The notes: a model not told the origin generated them from the letters alone. Shown: positions 1-8,146, numbered from the stretch's first letter. The stretch: 36,947 nt of DNA from Flavonifractor sp. An306 (GCF_002159455.1 NZ_NFIQ01000039.1:1-36947); one strand, 5' to 3'. Translations and numbers: made by a program.

Positions 1-511
1 TCTTTGTCCCGGTTGCCATCGTCATTTCCTCCAGTATGTTAATCTATCTTCTCTGTTAGACTGGATTACTCTGCTTATACGATAGCACATGAGGTAAATT
101 CTGTCTATGACAATGCGGTTGTTTTATTAACTAGAACAGGAAAAAAACCAATTACAAAAATACCCAGTTAAATATATTTTCGTACCACCACTTTCCCTAC
201 TTTTGAAACCCCTCCAGAACCCCTTGGAATCCCTTGTGGCGGCTTTTCTATCAACTCAATCTTTTTGGACTACCCCCACCCTTAAAACCCCGTAGCGACC
301 CCTTAAAATCGTTTTGGAACATACACCTAAACCATTTCTGTTCAAAATCCAAAAATTCACTTCACTTTGCAAAAGTATCTTGTTTATACTATATTTTCGT
401 GAGCCACTCCCATAGCCAATGCTCCAAACTACCTACCAAAAGCCACGATTAGGCAAGAAAAGACACGGGGTATTGGCTACAAAGCCAATACCCCCCTGCA
501 CACAGCCAAGC
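1..511. other. AT-rich stretch without a recognised gene
   Basis: I see no convincing gene. Open frames here are short and lack ribosome binding sites. Several short C-rich motifs of the type ACCCCTT recur between about 205 and 310, and could be protein-binding repeats or simple composition. Composition is clearly lower in GC than the gene that starts at 951. The stretch ends at the terminator of the tRNA-Ala gene, so it could be the end of an element integrated next to that tRNA, but no integrase is visible. Confidence 0.4.
467..494. repeat. 12-bp perfect inverted repeat
   Basis: GGGGTATTGGCT at 467-478 is the exact reverse complement of 483-494, with the 4-nt loop ACAA. No T-run follows on either strand, so it is not a standard intrinsic terminator. 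Its role is unknown. Confidence 0.7.
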
Positions 512-550
512 AACAAGAAAAGCCCTGAACCCCTACGGGCTCAAGGCTTT
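512..550 (-). terminator. Intrinsic terminator of the tRNA-Ala transcript
   Basis: On the minus strand AAAGCCTTGA (550-541) pairs with the arm at 528-519, with one G-U pair. The run TTTTCTT follows. It lies about 26 nt beyond the 3' end of the tRNA, in the right direction to end that transcript. Confidence 0.8.
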
Positions 551-575
551 CTCGTGTACTTTCCCAGTACTTTCA

Positions 576-651
<76 letters not shown>

Positions 652-711
652 AGATGTGGGAAAGAACATTTATTTAGTTTTGTTGAGGGGTGTGTAACCG
701 CTTCAACCGGG

Positions 712-733
712 CTCCCAGCTGAGCTATACCCCC
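712..733 (-). pseudogene. Truncated tRNA-Ala 5' fragment
   Basis: These 22 nt repeat exactly the 5' acceptor strand and D arm of the tRNA-Ala at 576-651, starting with the same five Gs. After them the sequence diverges, and no anticodon arm, T arm or 3' end follows. The fragment lies inside the same transcript, about 35 nt after the predicted start site. It could be a deletion remnant of a second tRNA-Ala copy or a scar from an integration or excision event. Confidence 0.75.
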
Positions 734-774
734 AACTCTCGCCGTCCACGCTCTCTTGCCGGACGACAGAGATT

Positions 775-803
775 ATTTTATCACCTCATTCCGAAGTTGT
801 CAA
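775..803 (-). promoter_or_regulatory. Promoter of tRNA-Ala
   Basis: On the minus strand TTGACA (803-798), a 17-nt spacer and TAAAAT (780-775) form a near-consensus housekeeping promoter. The predicted start is near 768. Confidence 0.85.
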
Positions 804-876
804 CTATTTTTTCTCAATTGGGCAAATTTTTTTGAAATAGGGTCATACGCAGGAAAACGGCTGTCCTGGATGCCCC

Positions 877-905
877 TTGAATCTGGCGGGCAGGTGTTGT
901 AAAAT
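877..905 (+). promoter_or_regulatory. Promoter of the Sel1-repeat gene
   Basis: TTGAAT (877-882), 17 nt, TAAAAT (900-905). The predicted start is near 912, about 39 nt before the ATG at 951. Confidence 0.65.
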
Positions 906-950
906 AAAACAGAATGTGCCCCAGCGTGGGGAAAAAGGAGTGACGGCGCC

Positions 951-3473
951 ATGCCGGAGGAACGGAATCAGAGCTGGCCGGAGGGCGACGGGCAGAATGT
1001 GGTATTTGTCAACACCGCCCTGATCTGGCGGGCCATGGAGAAGGTCCAACAGTCTCAGGCAGATTTTCAGGCCCTGCTGGAGCAGGCGGACGACCCCGCC
1101 GTAAGCTATGACCTGGGCATGCGTTATGCGCAGGGAGACGGTGTGGAAGCCGATTCCGCCCAGGCGGTCCACTGGTTTTCCCAGGCCGCAGAAGCGGGAG
1201 ACCTGCGGGCCGTAGATGCCCTGGGCCGCTGCTACCTCTCCGGCGAGGGGGTGGAGCTCGACCCGCCCCGGGGCGTAGAGCTGTTCCGGCAGGCCGCGGA
1301 AGAGGGCTATCTGCCCGCCGTCTGCGATCTGGGCCTGTGCTACGAGGGCGGCGACGGTGTGGAGGCGGATCCGGCCCGGGCAGCAGAGCTCTACCGCCAG
1401 GCGGCAGAGGAGCACTACGCCCCTGCACAGTGCAACCTGGCCGTGTGCTACCTCAACGGTATCGGCGTGGAGGAGGACGAAGCCCAGGCGGTGGAGTGGC
1501 TGAGGCAGGCGGCGGAACAGGAGTTCCCCCGGGCCCTGAGCCTGTTGGGGGTCTGCCTGGAAAACGGCATGGGGGTGGAGGCAGACCCCGTCCAGGCGGT
1601 AAGCTATTACCGAAAATCGGCGGAAAAAGGCTATGCGCCCGCCCAATGCAACCTGGCCGTGTGCTACCTCAGCGGTGTGGGGCTGGAGCAGGATGAGGCG
1701 CTGGCCATTCAGTGGCTGGAGCGGGCCGCCTCCCAGGAATTTCCCCGAGCCCAGAGCATCCTGGCGGACTGCCTCCAGATCGGCCGGGGCATGGAGCAGG
1801 ACAAGGAGCGGGCCGTCGCTCTCTACCAGCAGGCCGCGGAGCACAATTACCTGCCCGCTGTCTGCGATTTGGGGCTGTGCTATGAATGCGGCGACGGCGT
1901 GGAGGAGGACAAGGCCCGGGCAGTGGAGCTCTACCGCCAGGCGGCGGAGGGCGGTTACGCCCGTGCCCAATGCAATCTGGGCTTCTGCCTGCTCAATGGG
2001 ATCGGAACCGAGGTGGATGAGGCTCAGGCAGTGGAGTGGCTGAAACGGGCTGCGGAACAGGAATTCCCCCGAGCTTTGGATCTGCTGGGCAGCTGCGCCG
2101 CCGACGGCACCGGCATGGAAGCCGACCCGGCCCAGGCCTTTTCCTATTACCAGCAGGGGGCGGACCTGGGCTATCCCCCCGCCATGGTCAGCCTGGGGCT
2201 GTGCTATGAGCGGGGCCAGGGTGTGGAGGCTGACCCGGCTCAGGCGCTGGCGCTCTACTGCCAGGCCGGAGCGCAGGGCGAGCCGGCGGGCGCCTGCAAC
2301 GCCGGGTACTGTTACCTGGTGGGCATCGGCACCCCGGTTGACCCGGCCCAGGCGGTGCCCTGGCTGGAGCGTTCGGCCGCCCAGGGCTTTCCCCGGGCCC
2401 AGAGTCTGCTGGGGGACTGCCTCCAGGCCGGCCGGGGTACGGAGCAGGATCAGGCCCGGGCGGTATCGCTCTATCAACAGGCGGCGGACCAGGGCTACCT
2501 CCCCGCCGTCTGCGACCTGGGGCTGTGCTATGAGTGCGGCGACGGTGTGGAGATGGACAAGCCCAAAGCGGTGGCGCTCTACCGCCGGGCGGCGGAAAGC
2601 GGCTATGCCCGCGCCCAGTGTAATCTGGGCTTCTGCCTGCTGCACGGTCTGGGAACGGAGACAGACATATCCCAGGCCCTGGAATGGCTGAAACGGGCGG
2701 CGGAGCGGAAGTACCCCCGGGCTCTGGATCTGCTGGGGGATTGCTACTGGAACGGCGATGTGGTCCAACGGGACGACCAGGCCGCCGCCGCATACTACCG
2801 CCAAGGCGCGGAAGAGGACTATCCCCCCTGCCTGGCCAGCCTGGGCCTGTGCTACGAGCTGGGCCGGGGCGTGCCGGAAGACACCGCCAAGGCGGTGGAG
2901 CTCTACCGGCAGGCGGCGGAGCAGGGCTATGCCTACGCCCAATGCAACCTGGGCTACTGCTATCTCTCCGGTATTGGCGTCCAGGCCGATTCCAAAGAGG
3001 CGGTAATCTGGTTTCAGAAGGCAGCGGACCAGGGACACGCCAGGGGGCAGCGTCTGCTGGGCCGATGCCTGCTCCGAGGCGATGGGCTGCCGAAGGATCC
3101 GGAGCGGGGTCTGTCCCTGCTTCAGTCTGCGGCGGACCAGGGCTACAGCTATGCCCAGTGCGACTTGGGCATCTATTACTTGGAGGGCCGCTACGGGCTG
3201 CCCCAGGACGACCAAAAAGCCTTTTCCCTGTTCTCCCAGACAGAACAGCAGGAGATCCCGGCGGGGCTCTACTATCTGGCCCAGTGCTACGAGCAGGGGC
3301 GCGGTACGGCTCCCGATGCCGGCAGGGCCCTGTCCCTCTACCGAAAGTCTGCCCAGCTGGGAGACGAGGACGCGCAAGAGGCCCTGAAGCGTCTGGAGAA
3401 CTCCCCCACTCCCCAAAAACACACAGGCGGAGTGCTGGGCTGGTTCAAACGTCGCCGGGGGCAATCGAAATAA
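951..3473 (+). CDS. Large Sel1-like repeat (SLR/TPR-type) protein, 840 aa
   Basis: After about 50 residues the protein is made almost wholly of about 36-residue Sel1-like repeats, some 21-22 in tandem, with the recurring pattern A-x-C-N-L-G-x-C-Y-x-x-G-x-G-V-E-x-D-x-x-x-A. Such helical-pair arrays are scaffolds for protein-protein contacts. There is no signal peptide or membrane segment, so it is probably cytoplasmic. Many repeats carry cysteines at fixed positions. The tail after the last repeat is basic (KRRRGQSK). Repeat blocks are near copies: the block with CDLGLCYE recurs at about 1325, 1865 and 2513, that is 540 and 648 nt apart, or whole numbers of repeats, which suggests growth by unequal recombination. 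The ATG at 951 has GGAG at 937-940. The gene ends at a terminator now split by an IS. The partner is unknown. Confidence 0.9.
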   Translation: MPEERNQSWPEGDGQNVVFVNTALIWRAMEKVQQSQADFQALLEQADDPAVSYDLGMRYAQGDGVEADSAQAVHWFSQAAEAGDLRAVDALGRCYLSGEGVELDPPRGVELFRQAAEEGYLPAVCDLGLCYEGGDGVEADPARAAELYRQAAEEHYAPAQCNLAVCYLNGIGVEEDEAQAVEWLRQAAEQEFPRALSLLGVCLENGMGVEADPVQAVSYYRKSAEKGYAPAQCNLAVCYLSGVGLEQDEALAIQWLERAASQEFPRAQSILADCLQIGRGMEQDKERAVALYQQAAEHNYLPAVCDLGLCYECGDGVEEDKARAVELYRQAAEGGYARAQCNLGFCLLNGIGTEVDEAQAVEWLKRAAEQEFPRALDLLGSCAADGTGMEADPAQAFSYYQQGADLGYPPAMVSLGLCYERGQGVEADPAQALALYCQAGAQGEPAGACNAGYCYLVGIGTPVDPAQAVPWLERSAAQGFPRAQSLLGDCLQAGRGTEQDQARAVSLYQQAADQGYLPAVCDLGLCYECGDGVEMDKPKAVALYRRAAESGYARAQCNLGFCLLHGLGTETDISQALEWLKRAAERKYPRALDLLGDCYWNGDVVQRDDQAAAAYYRQGAEEDYPPCLASLGLCYELGRGVPEDTAKAVELYRQAAEQGYAYAQCNLGYCYLSGIGVQADSKEAVIWFQKAADQGHARGQRLLGRCLLRGDGLPKDPERGLSLLQSAADQGYSYAQCDLGIYYLEGRYGLPQDDQKAFSLFSQTEQQEIPAGLYYLAQCYEQGRGTAPDAGRALSLYRKSAQLGDEDAQEALKRLENSPTPQKHTGGVLGWFKRRRGQSK

Positions 3474-3554
3474 AAGAAAAGGAACGCCAGCTCATGAACC
3501 GCCCCATCTTGTGCGGACAGTACAAAAAGGGCGCCTGGTAGGAAATATTGAGTT

Positions 3555-4430
3555 TTAGGTAGAGAGGCGTCGCGCAAGCGGCGTCTCTCCGGTCTTTAGC
3601 TGGATGCGCTCATGATTGTAAAAGTAGATATAGCGGTCAATCATCTCATTGGCTTCAGAAAAGGTAGCCGGTTTATGGCGGTAAATGCACTCGGTTTTGA
3701 GGATGGAGAAGAAATTTTCTGCCATGGCGTTGTCATACGGATTTCCCTTCCTTGACATGGACGGTGTAATACCGTATGCTTGTGTCAGATTGAAGTATGC
3801 TTGCGAGGTGTACTGAAATCCCTGGTCGCTGTGGAGTTGCAGCTCCACAGCGACTCTCTTTTTCTCCTGCTGCATTGCAAGACGAATGGTATCCAGTACC
3901 AGATGGACAGTCTGGTGTGTTCCGGTCTTGTAGGCGACGATGCTGTTGTCATAGAGATCCCGGATCATGGAAAGATACAGTATGCCCTGCCCTGTATGGA
4001 TGTAAGAGTTGTCCGTTACCCATTTCCTGTTGGGCCTGTCCGCATGAAACTCCCTGTTCAGCAGATTCCTGTACTTATAGACCTGCTGACCCATCTGCAG
4101 CCATTTCCTGCGGCGGCGGATTTCAGAAAGCAGATCATACTTTTTCATAATCCGCAGCACGGTTTTGGGATTACGGAAAATGTTTTGAGTTTTCAGCCAC
4201 AACCACATTCGCCGGTAGCCGTAGGTATGGAAGCTGCGTTCCCGCTGCTATGCGATGAGTTCTGCAAGAGCCGCGTCCTTCTCAGGCCTGCCAAGGCGCT
4301 GGACGAAAGCATAGTAGCCGCTTCTGGATACTGCAAAGAATGCACACATGACGGACACCGGATACTCTCCGCTGTGGCGATATATGATGTGGTATTTTAT
4401 CCTCGGCCTCACTTCCTTCCTGTGAATTGC
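3555..4430 (-). pseudogene. IS3 transposase OrfB, interrupted by TAG
   Basis: This is the catalytic half of the IS3 transposase, in the -1 frame relative to orfA and normally made as a frameshift fusion. The open frame begins in the orfA 3' end (the boundary near 4430 is approximate) with residues typical of IS3 OrfB, including YPVSVMC and SRSGYYAF. A TAG at 4250-4248 breaks it between LIA and QRERSF. Beyond the stop a 217-aa frame from 4208 keeps the rve-type DDE core: D in WVTDNSY, D in LHSDQGFQY and E in NAMAENFFS. The C-terminus (NHERIQLKTGETP) is intact. The break looks like a single nonsense mutation. Only readthrough or suppression would give full-length protein. Confidence 0.85.
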
Positions 4431-4723
4431 AGAAAAACCCGCAGCAGCTGGTTTTCCATCTGTAGACGCTGGATCTCGTATGCCTGCTTTGACACAACAT
4501 CTCCGGGTATGACAGGTTTCCTTGGCCTGCCCTTAGGCCGCTGTATGATTCCGGCCGCCAGTTTTCGCTGTCTTGCACGTTCCCGCTCAAGCAGCTTTTT
4601 CACCACTTGCTTCTCCTGAAAGCCGTAGTGCTCTGCTACTTCCTGCCGAGTTTTCCCCTCTGCCAACATGGTCTTGATTTCAGGCAGCAGCGCCTGCACA
4701 TGTGTATAATTCCGTTTCCCCAT
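4409..4723 (-). CDS. IS3 transposase OrfA (helix-turn-helix subunit), 104 aa
   Basis: A short basic protein with an N-terminal helix-turn-helix (about residues 8-45, with AEGKTRQEVAEHYG) that would bind the IS ends. It ends in a leucine-zipper-like heptad segment (about residues 78-96, IQRLQMENQLLRVFL) typical of IS3 OrfA. The frame overlaps orfB in the -1 register; I did not find an obvious A6G slippery heptamer in the overlap. The ATG at 4723 has AGGGGG 7 nt upstream, but that site lies in the arm of a 13-bp hairpin (4731-4765), which should hold translation down on read-through mRNA. Confidence 0.85.
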   Translation of the reverse strand: MGKRNYTHVQALLPEIKTMLAEGKTRQEVAEHYGFQEKQVVKKLLERERARQRKLAAGIIQRPKGRPRKPVIPGDVVSKQAYEIQRLQMENQLLRVFLQFTGRK

Positions 4724-4730
4724 AACAATA

Positions 4731-4765
4731 CCCCCTGATGTAGTCTATTTTCCTACATCAGGGGG
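4731..4765 (-). promoter_or_regulatory. Hairpin covering the orfA ribosome binding site
   Basis: CCCCCTGATGTAG (4731-4743) and its exact reverse complement (4753-4765) form a 13-bp stem with a 9-nt loop. On the minus strand the 3' arm contains AGGGGG, the only Shine-Dalgarno candidate for orfA. Confidence 0.7.
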
Positions 4766-4823
4766 TCCTTTGTCACTGTCCGTTTTTACTGGACCTGTTC
4801 AATCACTGGCGTTCCTTTTTATG

Positions 4824-5504
4824 TTACTTATTGCTGCTGGGCAGGAAGGGCGCCAGCGCGCCGGCCACGCTGCTGACCGGCATGGTCTGCAGGACAATGC
4901 GGCCGGGGCCGGTTACCACGGTATTGAACAGGCCCTCGCCGCCAAAGAGCACGTTTTTCACGCCCTTGACCATCTGGATATCCATGGTACAGGTGGCATC
5001 CATCATGGCCAGGTTGCCGCTGTCCACCACCATGCTCTGGCCCGCCTGGAGCTCGTATTCCACTACGGAGCCGTCCAGCTCCACAAAGGCCATGCCGTTG
5101 CCGGACAGCTTCTGCATAATAAAGCCTTCGCCGCCGAAGAACCCGGAACCCAGCTTTTTCTGGAAGAAGATGGACAGCTCCACCCCCTGCTCAGAGGCCA
5201 GGAAACCGCTCTTCTGCACCACGACCGGATGGGCCGGGTCAATGCGGATGGCCCGGATCGCGCCGGGGAAGCTGGACGCAAAGGCGATCATGCCCGGTCC
5301 GCCCTGGGCGGTGTATGTATTCTGGAAAATAGACTCTCCGGAGAACATCCGGCCAAAAGCCTTGCCCAGGCCTCCCGCTCCGGTCTCCATCTTCATATTG
5401 GGGGTCATCCAGACCATGGAACCCCGCTCGGTAATCATGGCTTCTCCACTGTCCAACTGGCAGACCACCACCGGCATGGGCTCGCCCTTGATCTCGTACT
5501 GCAC
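4824..5504 (-). CDS. AIM24/TIGR00266-family protein, 226 aa
   Basis: The sequence fits the bacterial AIM24 (TIGR00266) family: a single-domain beta-rich protein with many glycines, including the segment GSMVWMTPNMKMETGAGG and later GPGRIVLQTMP. The family's biochemical role is not established. The protein has no signal peptide or membrane span. The start is GTG at 5504, chosen because AAGGAGG at 5519-5513 is well spaced and the protein then begins at the family N-terminus (QYEIKGEP). Its own promoter is at 5538-5566, divergent from that of the HD gene. The stop is only a few bases from the terminator arm now separated by the IS, so transcription end may be affected. Confidence 0.85.
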   Translation of the reverse strand: MQYEIKGEPMPVVVCQLDSGEAMITERGSMVWMTPNMKMETGAGGLGKAFGRMFSGESIFQNTYTAQGGPGMIAFASSFPGAIRAIRIDPAHPVVVQKSGFLASEQGVELSIFFQKKLGSGFFGGEGFIMQKLSGNGMAFVELDGSVVEYELQAGQSMVVDSGNLAMMDATCTMDIQMVKGVKNVLFGGEGLFNTVVTGPGRIVLQTMPVSSVAGALAPFLPSSNK

Positions 5505-5537
5505 AAAACCGACCTCCTTATTATTTGGGGTATTTGT

Positions 5538-5566
5538 AGTATATTACGGCTTTCGTATCTTTTCAA
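5538..5566 (-). promoter_or_regulatory. Promoter of the AIM24-like gene
   Basis: Minus strand TTGAAA (5566-5561), 17 nt, TATACT (5543-5538). Confidence 0.8.
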
Positions 5567-5582
5567 GAGATTCCTGCACGAC

Positions 5583-5611
5583 TTTACAAATTCTTTCCCA
5601 ACGTGTATGAT
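5583..5611 (+). promoter_or_regulatory. Promoter of the HD-domain gene
   Basis: TTTACA (5583-5588), 17 nt, TATGAT (5606-5611). It is back to back with the AIM24-like promoter. Confidence 0.65.
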
Positions 5612-5642
5612 AAGAAAAATGGAATTGGGAGGCATGCCGACT

Positions 5643-6227
5643 ATGACGCAGCTGACACGGGAGCAGGCCGTCGCCCTGCTGAAGGAATACAACCACGAGC
5701 CCTTTCACCTCCGCCACGCCTTTACGGTGGAGGCGGTGATGGATTGGTACGCCAGAGAACTGGGCTATGGAGACCAGGCGGACTTCTGGGCCATGGCCGG
5801 GCTGCTCCACGACCTGGACTTTGAGCAGTACCCCGACGAGCACTGCGTCAAGGTGCGGGAGCTTATGGAGGCCCGGGACCTGGACCCCGCCCTGATCCAC
5901 GCCGTGGTGAGCCACGGCTGGGGCATGACCGGCGGGGACGCCCAGCCGGAGCACGAGATGGAGAAGGTGCTCTTTGCCGCCGACGAGCTCACCGGGCTCA
6001 TCGGGGCGGCCGCACTGATGCGTCCCTCCAAAAGCGTGCAGGACATGGAGCTGTCCAGCCTGAAGAAGAAGTACAAGGACAAGCGCTTCGCCGCCGGTTG
6101 CTCCCGGGAGACCATCGCCCAGGGGGCTCAGCTGCTGGGCTGGGAGCTGAACGACCTGCTGGAGCGCACCCTTCAGGCCATGAAGGCCAAGGAGGCCGAT
6201 ATTGAGGCCCAGTGCGCCGGGCTGTAA
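5643..6227 (+). CDS. HD-domain (HDIG-type) metal-dependent hydrolase, 194 aa
   Basis: A single HD-superfamily domain. H in PFHLRHAF, the HD pair in GLLHDLDFEQYP (about residues 56-57), H in AVVSHGW and D in LFAADELTG are the expected metal ligands. The family hydrolyses phosphate esters of nucleotides or related compounds; the substrate here is unknown. There is no signal peptide. The frame is open far upstream, but GGGAGG at 5627-5632 fits the ATG at 5643 (10 nt) and not the in-frame ATG at 5634 (1 nt), so 5643 is taken. The C-terminal part (residues about 120-190) is helical with many charged residues. The gene is monocistronic and ends at the perfect hairpin 6239-6278. Confidence 0.88.
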   Translation: MTQLTREQAVALLKEYNHEPFHLRHAFTVEAVMDWYARELGYGDQADFWAMAGLLHDLDFEQYPDEHCVKVRELMEARDLDPALIHAVVSHGWGMTGGDAQPEHEMEKVLFAADELTGLIGAAALMRPSKSVQDMELSSLKKKYKDKRFAAGCSRETIAQGAQLLGWELNDLLERTLQAMKAKEADIEAQCAGL

Positions 6228-6238
6228 CCCGCTGTATC

Positions 6239-6278
6239 AAACGGGCGGTCCGCCGGAATTCCGGCGGACCGCCCGTTT
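6239..6278. terminator. Bidirectional intrinsic terminator
   Basis: A perfect 20-bp self-complementary stem centred on GGAATTCC with A and T flanks. It lies between the converging HD gene and Na/Pi cotransporter gene and can end both. Confidence 0.9.
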
Positions 6279-6290
6279 CTTTTGTGTTCC

Positions 6291-7952
6291 TTATCCGTTG
6301 GTGGCGGCCTCCGCGTCAATGCCCGCCCGCTCCTGGGCGATATTCAGTGCGTGGTCGCCGATACGCTCAAAGTCGGTAAGCAGCTCGGAGAAAATGATGC
6401 AGGCCTCGTCGGAACAGGTCCCCTGCTTCATCCGCTCCATCTGGTGGCGGCGATAGCTCTCCGTCATGTCGTCCATCCGCTGCTCCAGAGCGGAGACCTT
6501 GGTGAGCCACTCGGTGGTCTGGATCTCCTCCTGCTCCAGCAGGTCCATGGCCTCCAGACAGACCGTCTCCATGGTCTTGAGCTCCTTCCGGGCCTCTTCC
6601 GAGAAGTGGATATTCTTCTCCGCCATCATCTGGGTATACTCGCAGATGTTCATGGCGTGGTCGCCGATGCGCTCGATGTTGCCGGTGATTTTAAAGTAGG
6701 CGCTCACCGCGGTGGAATCCTTCTCGTTGGTCTCAAACACAATGACCTTGGAGATATACTGGGAGATCTCCTTGTTCAGGTAGTCGATATACTCCTCGGT
6801 GGCCTCCGCCTGGGGCACCATCTTGGGGTCCCGCTCCAGTACCGCCTGGAAGCCCAGAATGATATTATCCTTGGCCATGGCCAGCATCCGGTTCAGCTCC
6901 TGCCGCAGCTGGGTGACATACATGGCGGAAAAGCCGATGGGGTGCTCCTGCTTGGTGTGAACGGGGCCGGGCACCAGGTAGGCCAGGTGCATCCCCTCTT
7001 CCCCGCTCTCGCTGCGGTCGGGCAGGAGCTTCATGGCGATCTTCACCAGCCCGGTCCCCAGCGGCAGCAGCAGCAGCGTAGTCACCACATTGAACAGGGT
7101 GTGCATATTGGCGATCTGGGCCGCCGGATTGGCCGGGGTCAGCTCCTGCATCCACTGGGTCAGGGGAGTGAGGATGCAGATGGTGGTAAAGAGCGCGGTG
7201 CCGATCAGGTTGAACATGAGATGGATCACTGTGGCCCGCTTGGCGTTGCGGCTGGTGCCCACCGAGGCCAGCACGGCGGTGATGCAGGTGCCGATATTCT
7301 GGCCGAACAGGACGAACACCGCGTTATCCAGCCCGATCACCCCGCTGTCCGCCAGGGCCTGCAGGATACCCACCGAGGCGGAGGAGGACTGGATCAGCGC
7401 GGTAAAAATAGCGCCGGCCAGGATGCCCACCAGGGGGTTGGAGAAGGTGCTGACCAGATTGACAAAAGCGGGCCACTCCCGCAGGGGGGACATGGAGGAG
7501 CTCATCATCTCCATGCCGATAAACAGTACGCCCAGACCGGCCAAAATATTACCGTAGTGGTGAATCTGGGGCTTTTTCAAAAAGACCACCATGGCCACGC
7601 CCACAAAGGCAAACAGGGGCGCCAGAACCCCCACGTCCAGGGCGATAAGCTGGCCGGTGATGGTGGTGCCGATGTTGGCGCCCATGATGATCCACACCGC
7701 CTGGCGCAGGGTCATCATACCGGAGTTGACGAAGCCCACCACCATGACGGTGGTGGCGGAGGAGGACTGGATGACGGCGGTGATGCCCGCGCCCACCAGT
7801 ACGCCCAAAAACCGGTTGGAGGTGAGCCGCTCCAGAATTCCCTTCATGCGGTTGCCGGCGGCGGCCTCCAGTCCGGAGCTCATCATCTGCATGCCGTAGA
7901 GAAACAGCGCCAGGCCGCCCAGCAGCCCCAGAACAATGCTCATAGCTTCCAA
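6291..7952 (-). CDS. Na/Pi cotransporter family protein with PhoU-like tail, 553 aa
   Basis: The N-terminal about 330 residues are a membrane domain with two inverted NptA/SLC34-type repeats, marked by VIQSSSATT (about residue 60) and LIQSSSASV (about residue 190), the QSSS motifs that bind phosphate and sodium. The C-terminal about 200 residues are helical and resemble two PhoU repeats (ERIGDHAMNI and ERIGDHALNI). The fusion is the standard NptA/YjbB-like design, importing or exporting phosphate. TTG at 7952 is the likely start, since GAGGGG is 6 nt upstream; the ATG at 7943 is 15 nt from it. The promoter is at 8007-8035. No Pho box was recognised. Confidence 0.9.
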   Translation of the reverse strand: MEAMSIVLGLLGGLALFLYGMQMMSSGLEAAAGNRMKGILERLTSNRFLGVLVGAGITAVIQSSSATTVMVVGFVNSGMMTLRQAVWIIMGANIGTTITGQLIALDVGVLAPLFAFVGVAMVVFLKKPQIHHYGNILAGLGVLFIGMEMMSSSMSPLREWPAFVNLVSTFSNPLVGILAGAIFTALIQSSSASVGILQALADSGVIGLDNAVFVLFGQNIGTCITAVLASVGTSRNAKRATVIHLMFNLIGTALFTTICILTPLTQWMQELTPANPAAQIANMHTLFNVVTTLLLLPLGTGLVKIAMKLLPDRSESGEEGMHLAYLVPGPVHTKQEHPIGFSAMYVTQLRQELNRMLAMAKDNIILGFQAVLERDPKMVPQAEATEEYIDYLNKEISQYISKVIVFETNEKDSTAVSAYFKITGNIERIGDHAMNICEYTQMMAEKNIHFSEEARKELKTMETVCLEAMDLLEQEEIQTTEWLTKVSALEQRMDDMTESYRRHQMERMKQGTCSDEACIIFSELLTDFERIGDHALNIAQERAGIDAEAATNG

Positions 7953-8006
7953 TTTATTCCCCTCATTTTACACACTTTTTTCTGCCTTTTTACATTTTCC
8001 AGCAGT

Positions 8007-8035
8007 AGTATACCCAATGTAAAGGTGCGCGTCAA
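8007..8035 (-). promoter_or_regulatory. Promoter of the Na/Pi cotransporter gene
   Basis: Minus strand TTGACG (8035-8030), 17 nt, TATACT (8012-8007). Confidence 0.8.
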
Positions 8036-8117
8036 TGGCTTTTACGAGAACTTTACAAATCATTTCCGCCCGGTTCTTTGTGCATCTTATCCATGCCCTT
8101 TGTCCTGGTTTTCCTTG

Positions 8118-8146
8118 TTGCCTTTTCCCCGGTTTTGGGCTATACT
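8118..8146 (+). promoter_or_regulatory. Promoter of the gene at 8187
   Basis: TTGCCT (8118-8123), 17 nt, TATACT (8141-8146). The start would be near 8153, with about 34 nt of leader. Confidence 0.7.

Larger units (their letters stand above)
3495..4802 (-). mobile_element. IS3-family insertion sequence, probably inactive
   Basis: About 1.3 kb, with orfA and orfB on the minus strand in the usual -1 frame relation. Imperfect terminal repeats begin TGAACC at 3495 on the left and, read inward on the minus strand, TGAACA at 4801 on the right. Both carry GGACAGT starting about 21 nt in, as in IS3-type ends. The flanks show TCA at 3492-3494 and at 4803-4805, which fits a 3-bp target duplication if 4802 belongs to the IS. 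Exact ends are uncertain by one or two bases. orfB has an in-frame TAG, so autonomous transposition is unlikely. Confidence 0.85.
3477..4820. terminator. Bidirectional terminator split by an IS3 insertion
   Basis: AAAAGGAACGCCAG (3477-3490) is the exact reverse complement of 4806-4819, followed by Ts at 4820. Without the IS, the two arms would close over the tetraloop CTCA or ATCA and form a classic A-tract/stem/T-tract terminator. It would serve the converging Sel1-repeat gene (stop at 3473) and AIM24-like gene (stop at 4824). The IS at 3495-4802 now lies in the loop. Confidence 0.8.

Noticed and set aside
467-494. Hairpin as a transcription terminator
   Set aside because: It has no T-run on either strand.
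843-3464. 873-aa open frame antisense to the Sel1-repeat gene
   Set aside because: It mirrors the repeat array codon for codon, has no start signal and matches no family; it results from GC-rich repetitive codons.
3494-3541. 15-codon frame after the Sel1-repeat gene
   Set aside because: It is made mostly of the IS3 left end.
4770-5642. Long upstream extension of the HD-domain gene
   Set aside because: It is antisense to the AIM24-like gene and crosses both divergent promoters; the ribosome binding site fits the ATG at 5643.
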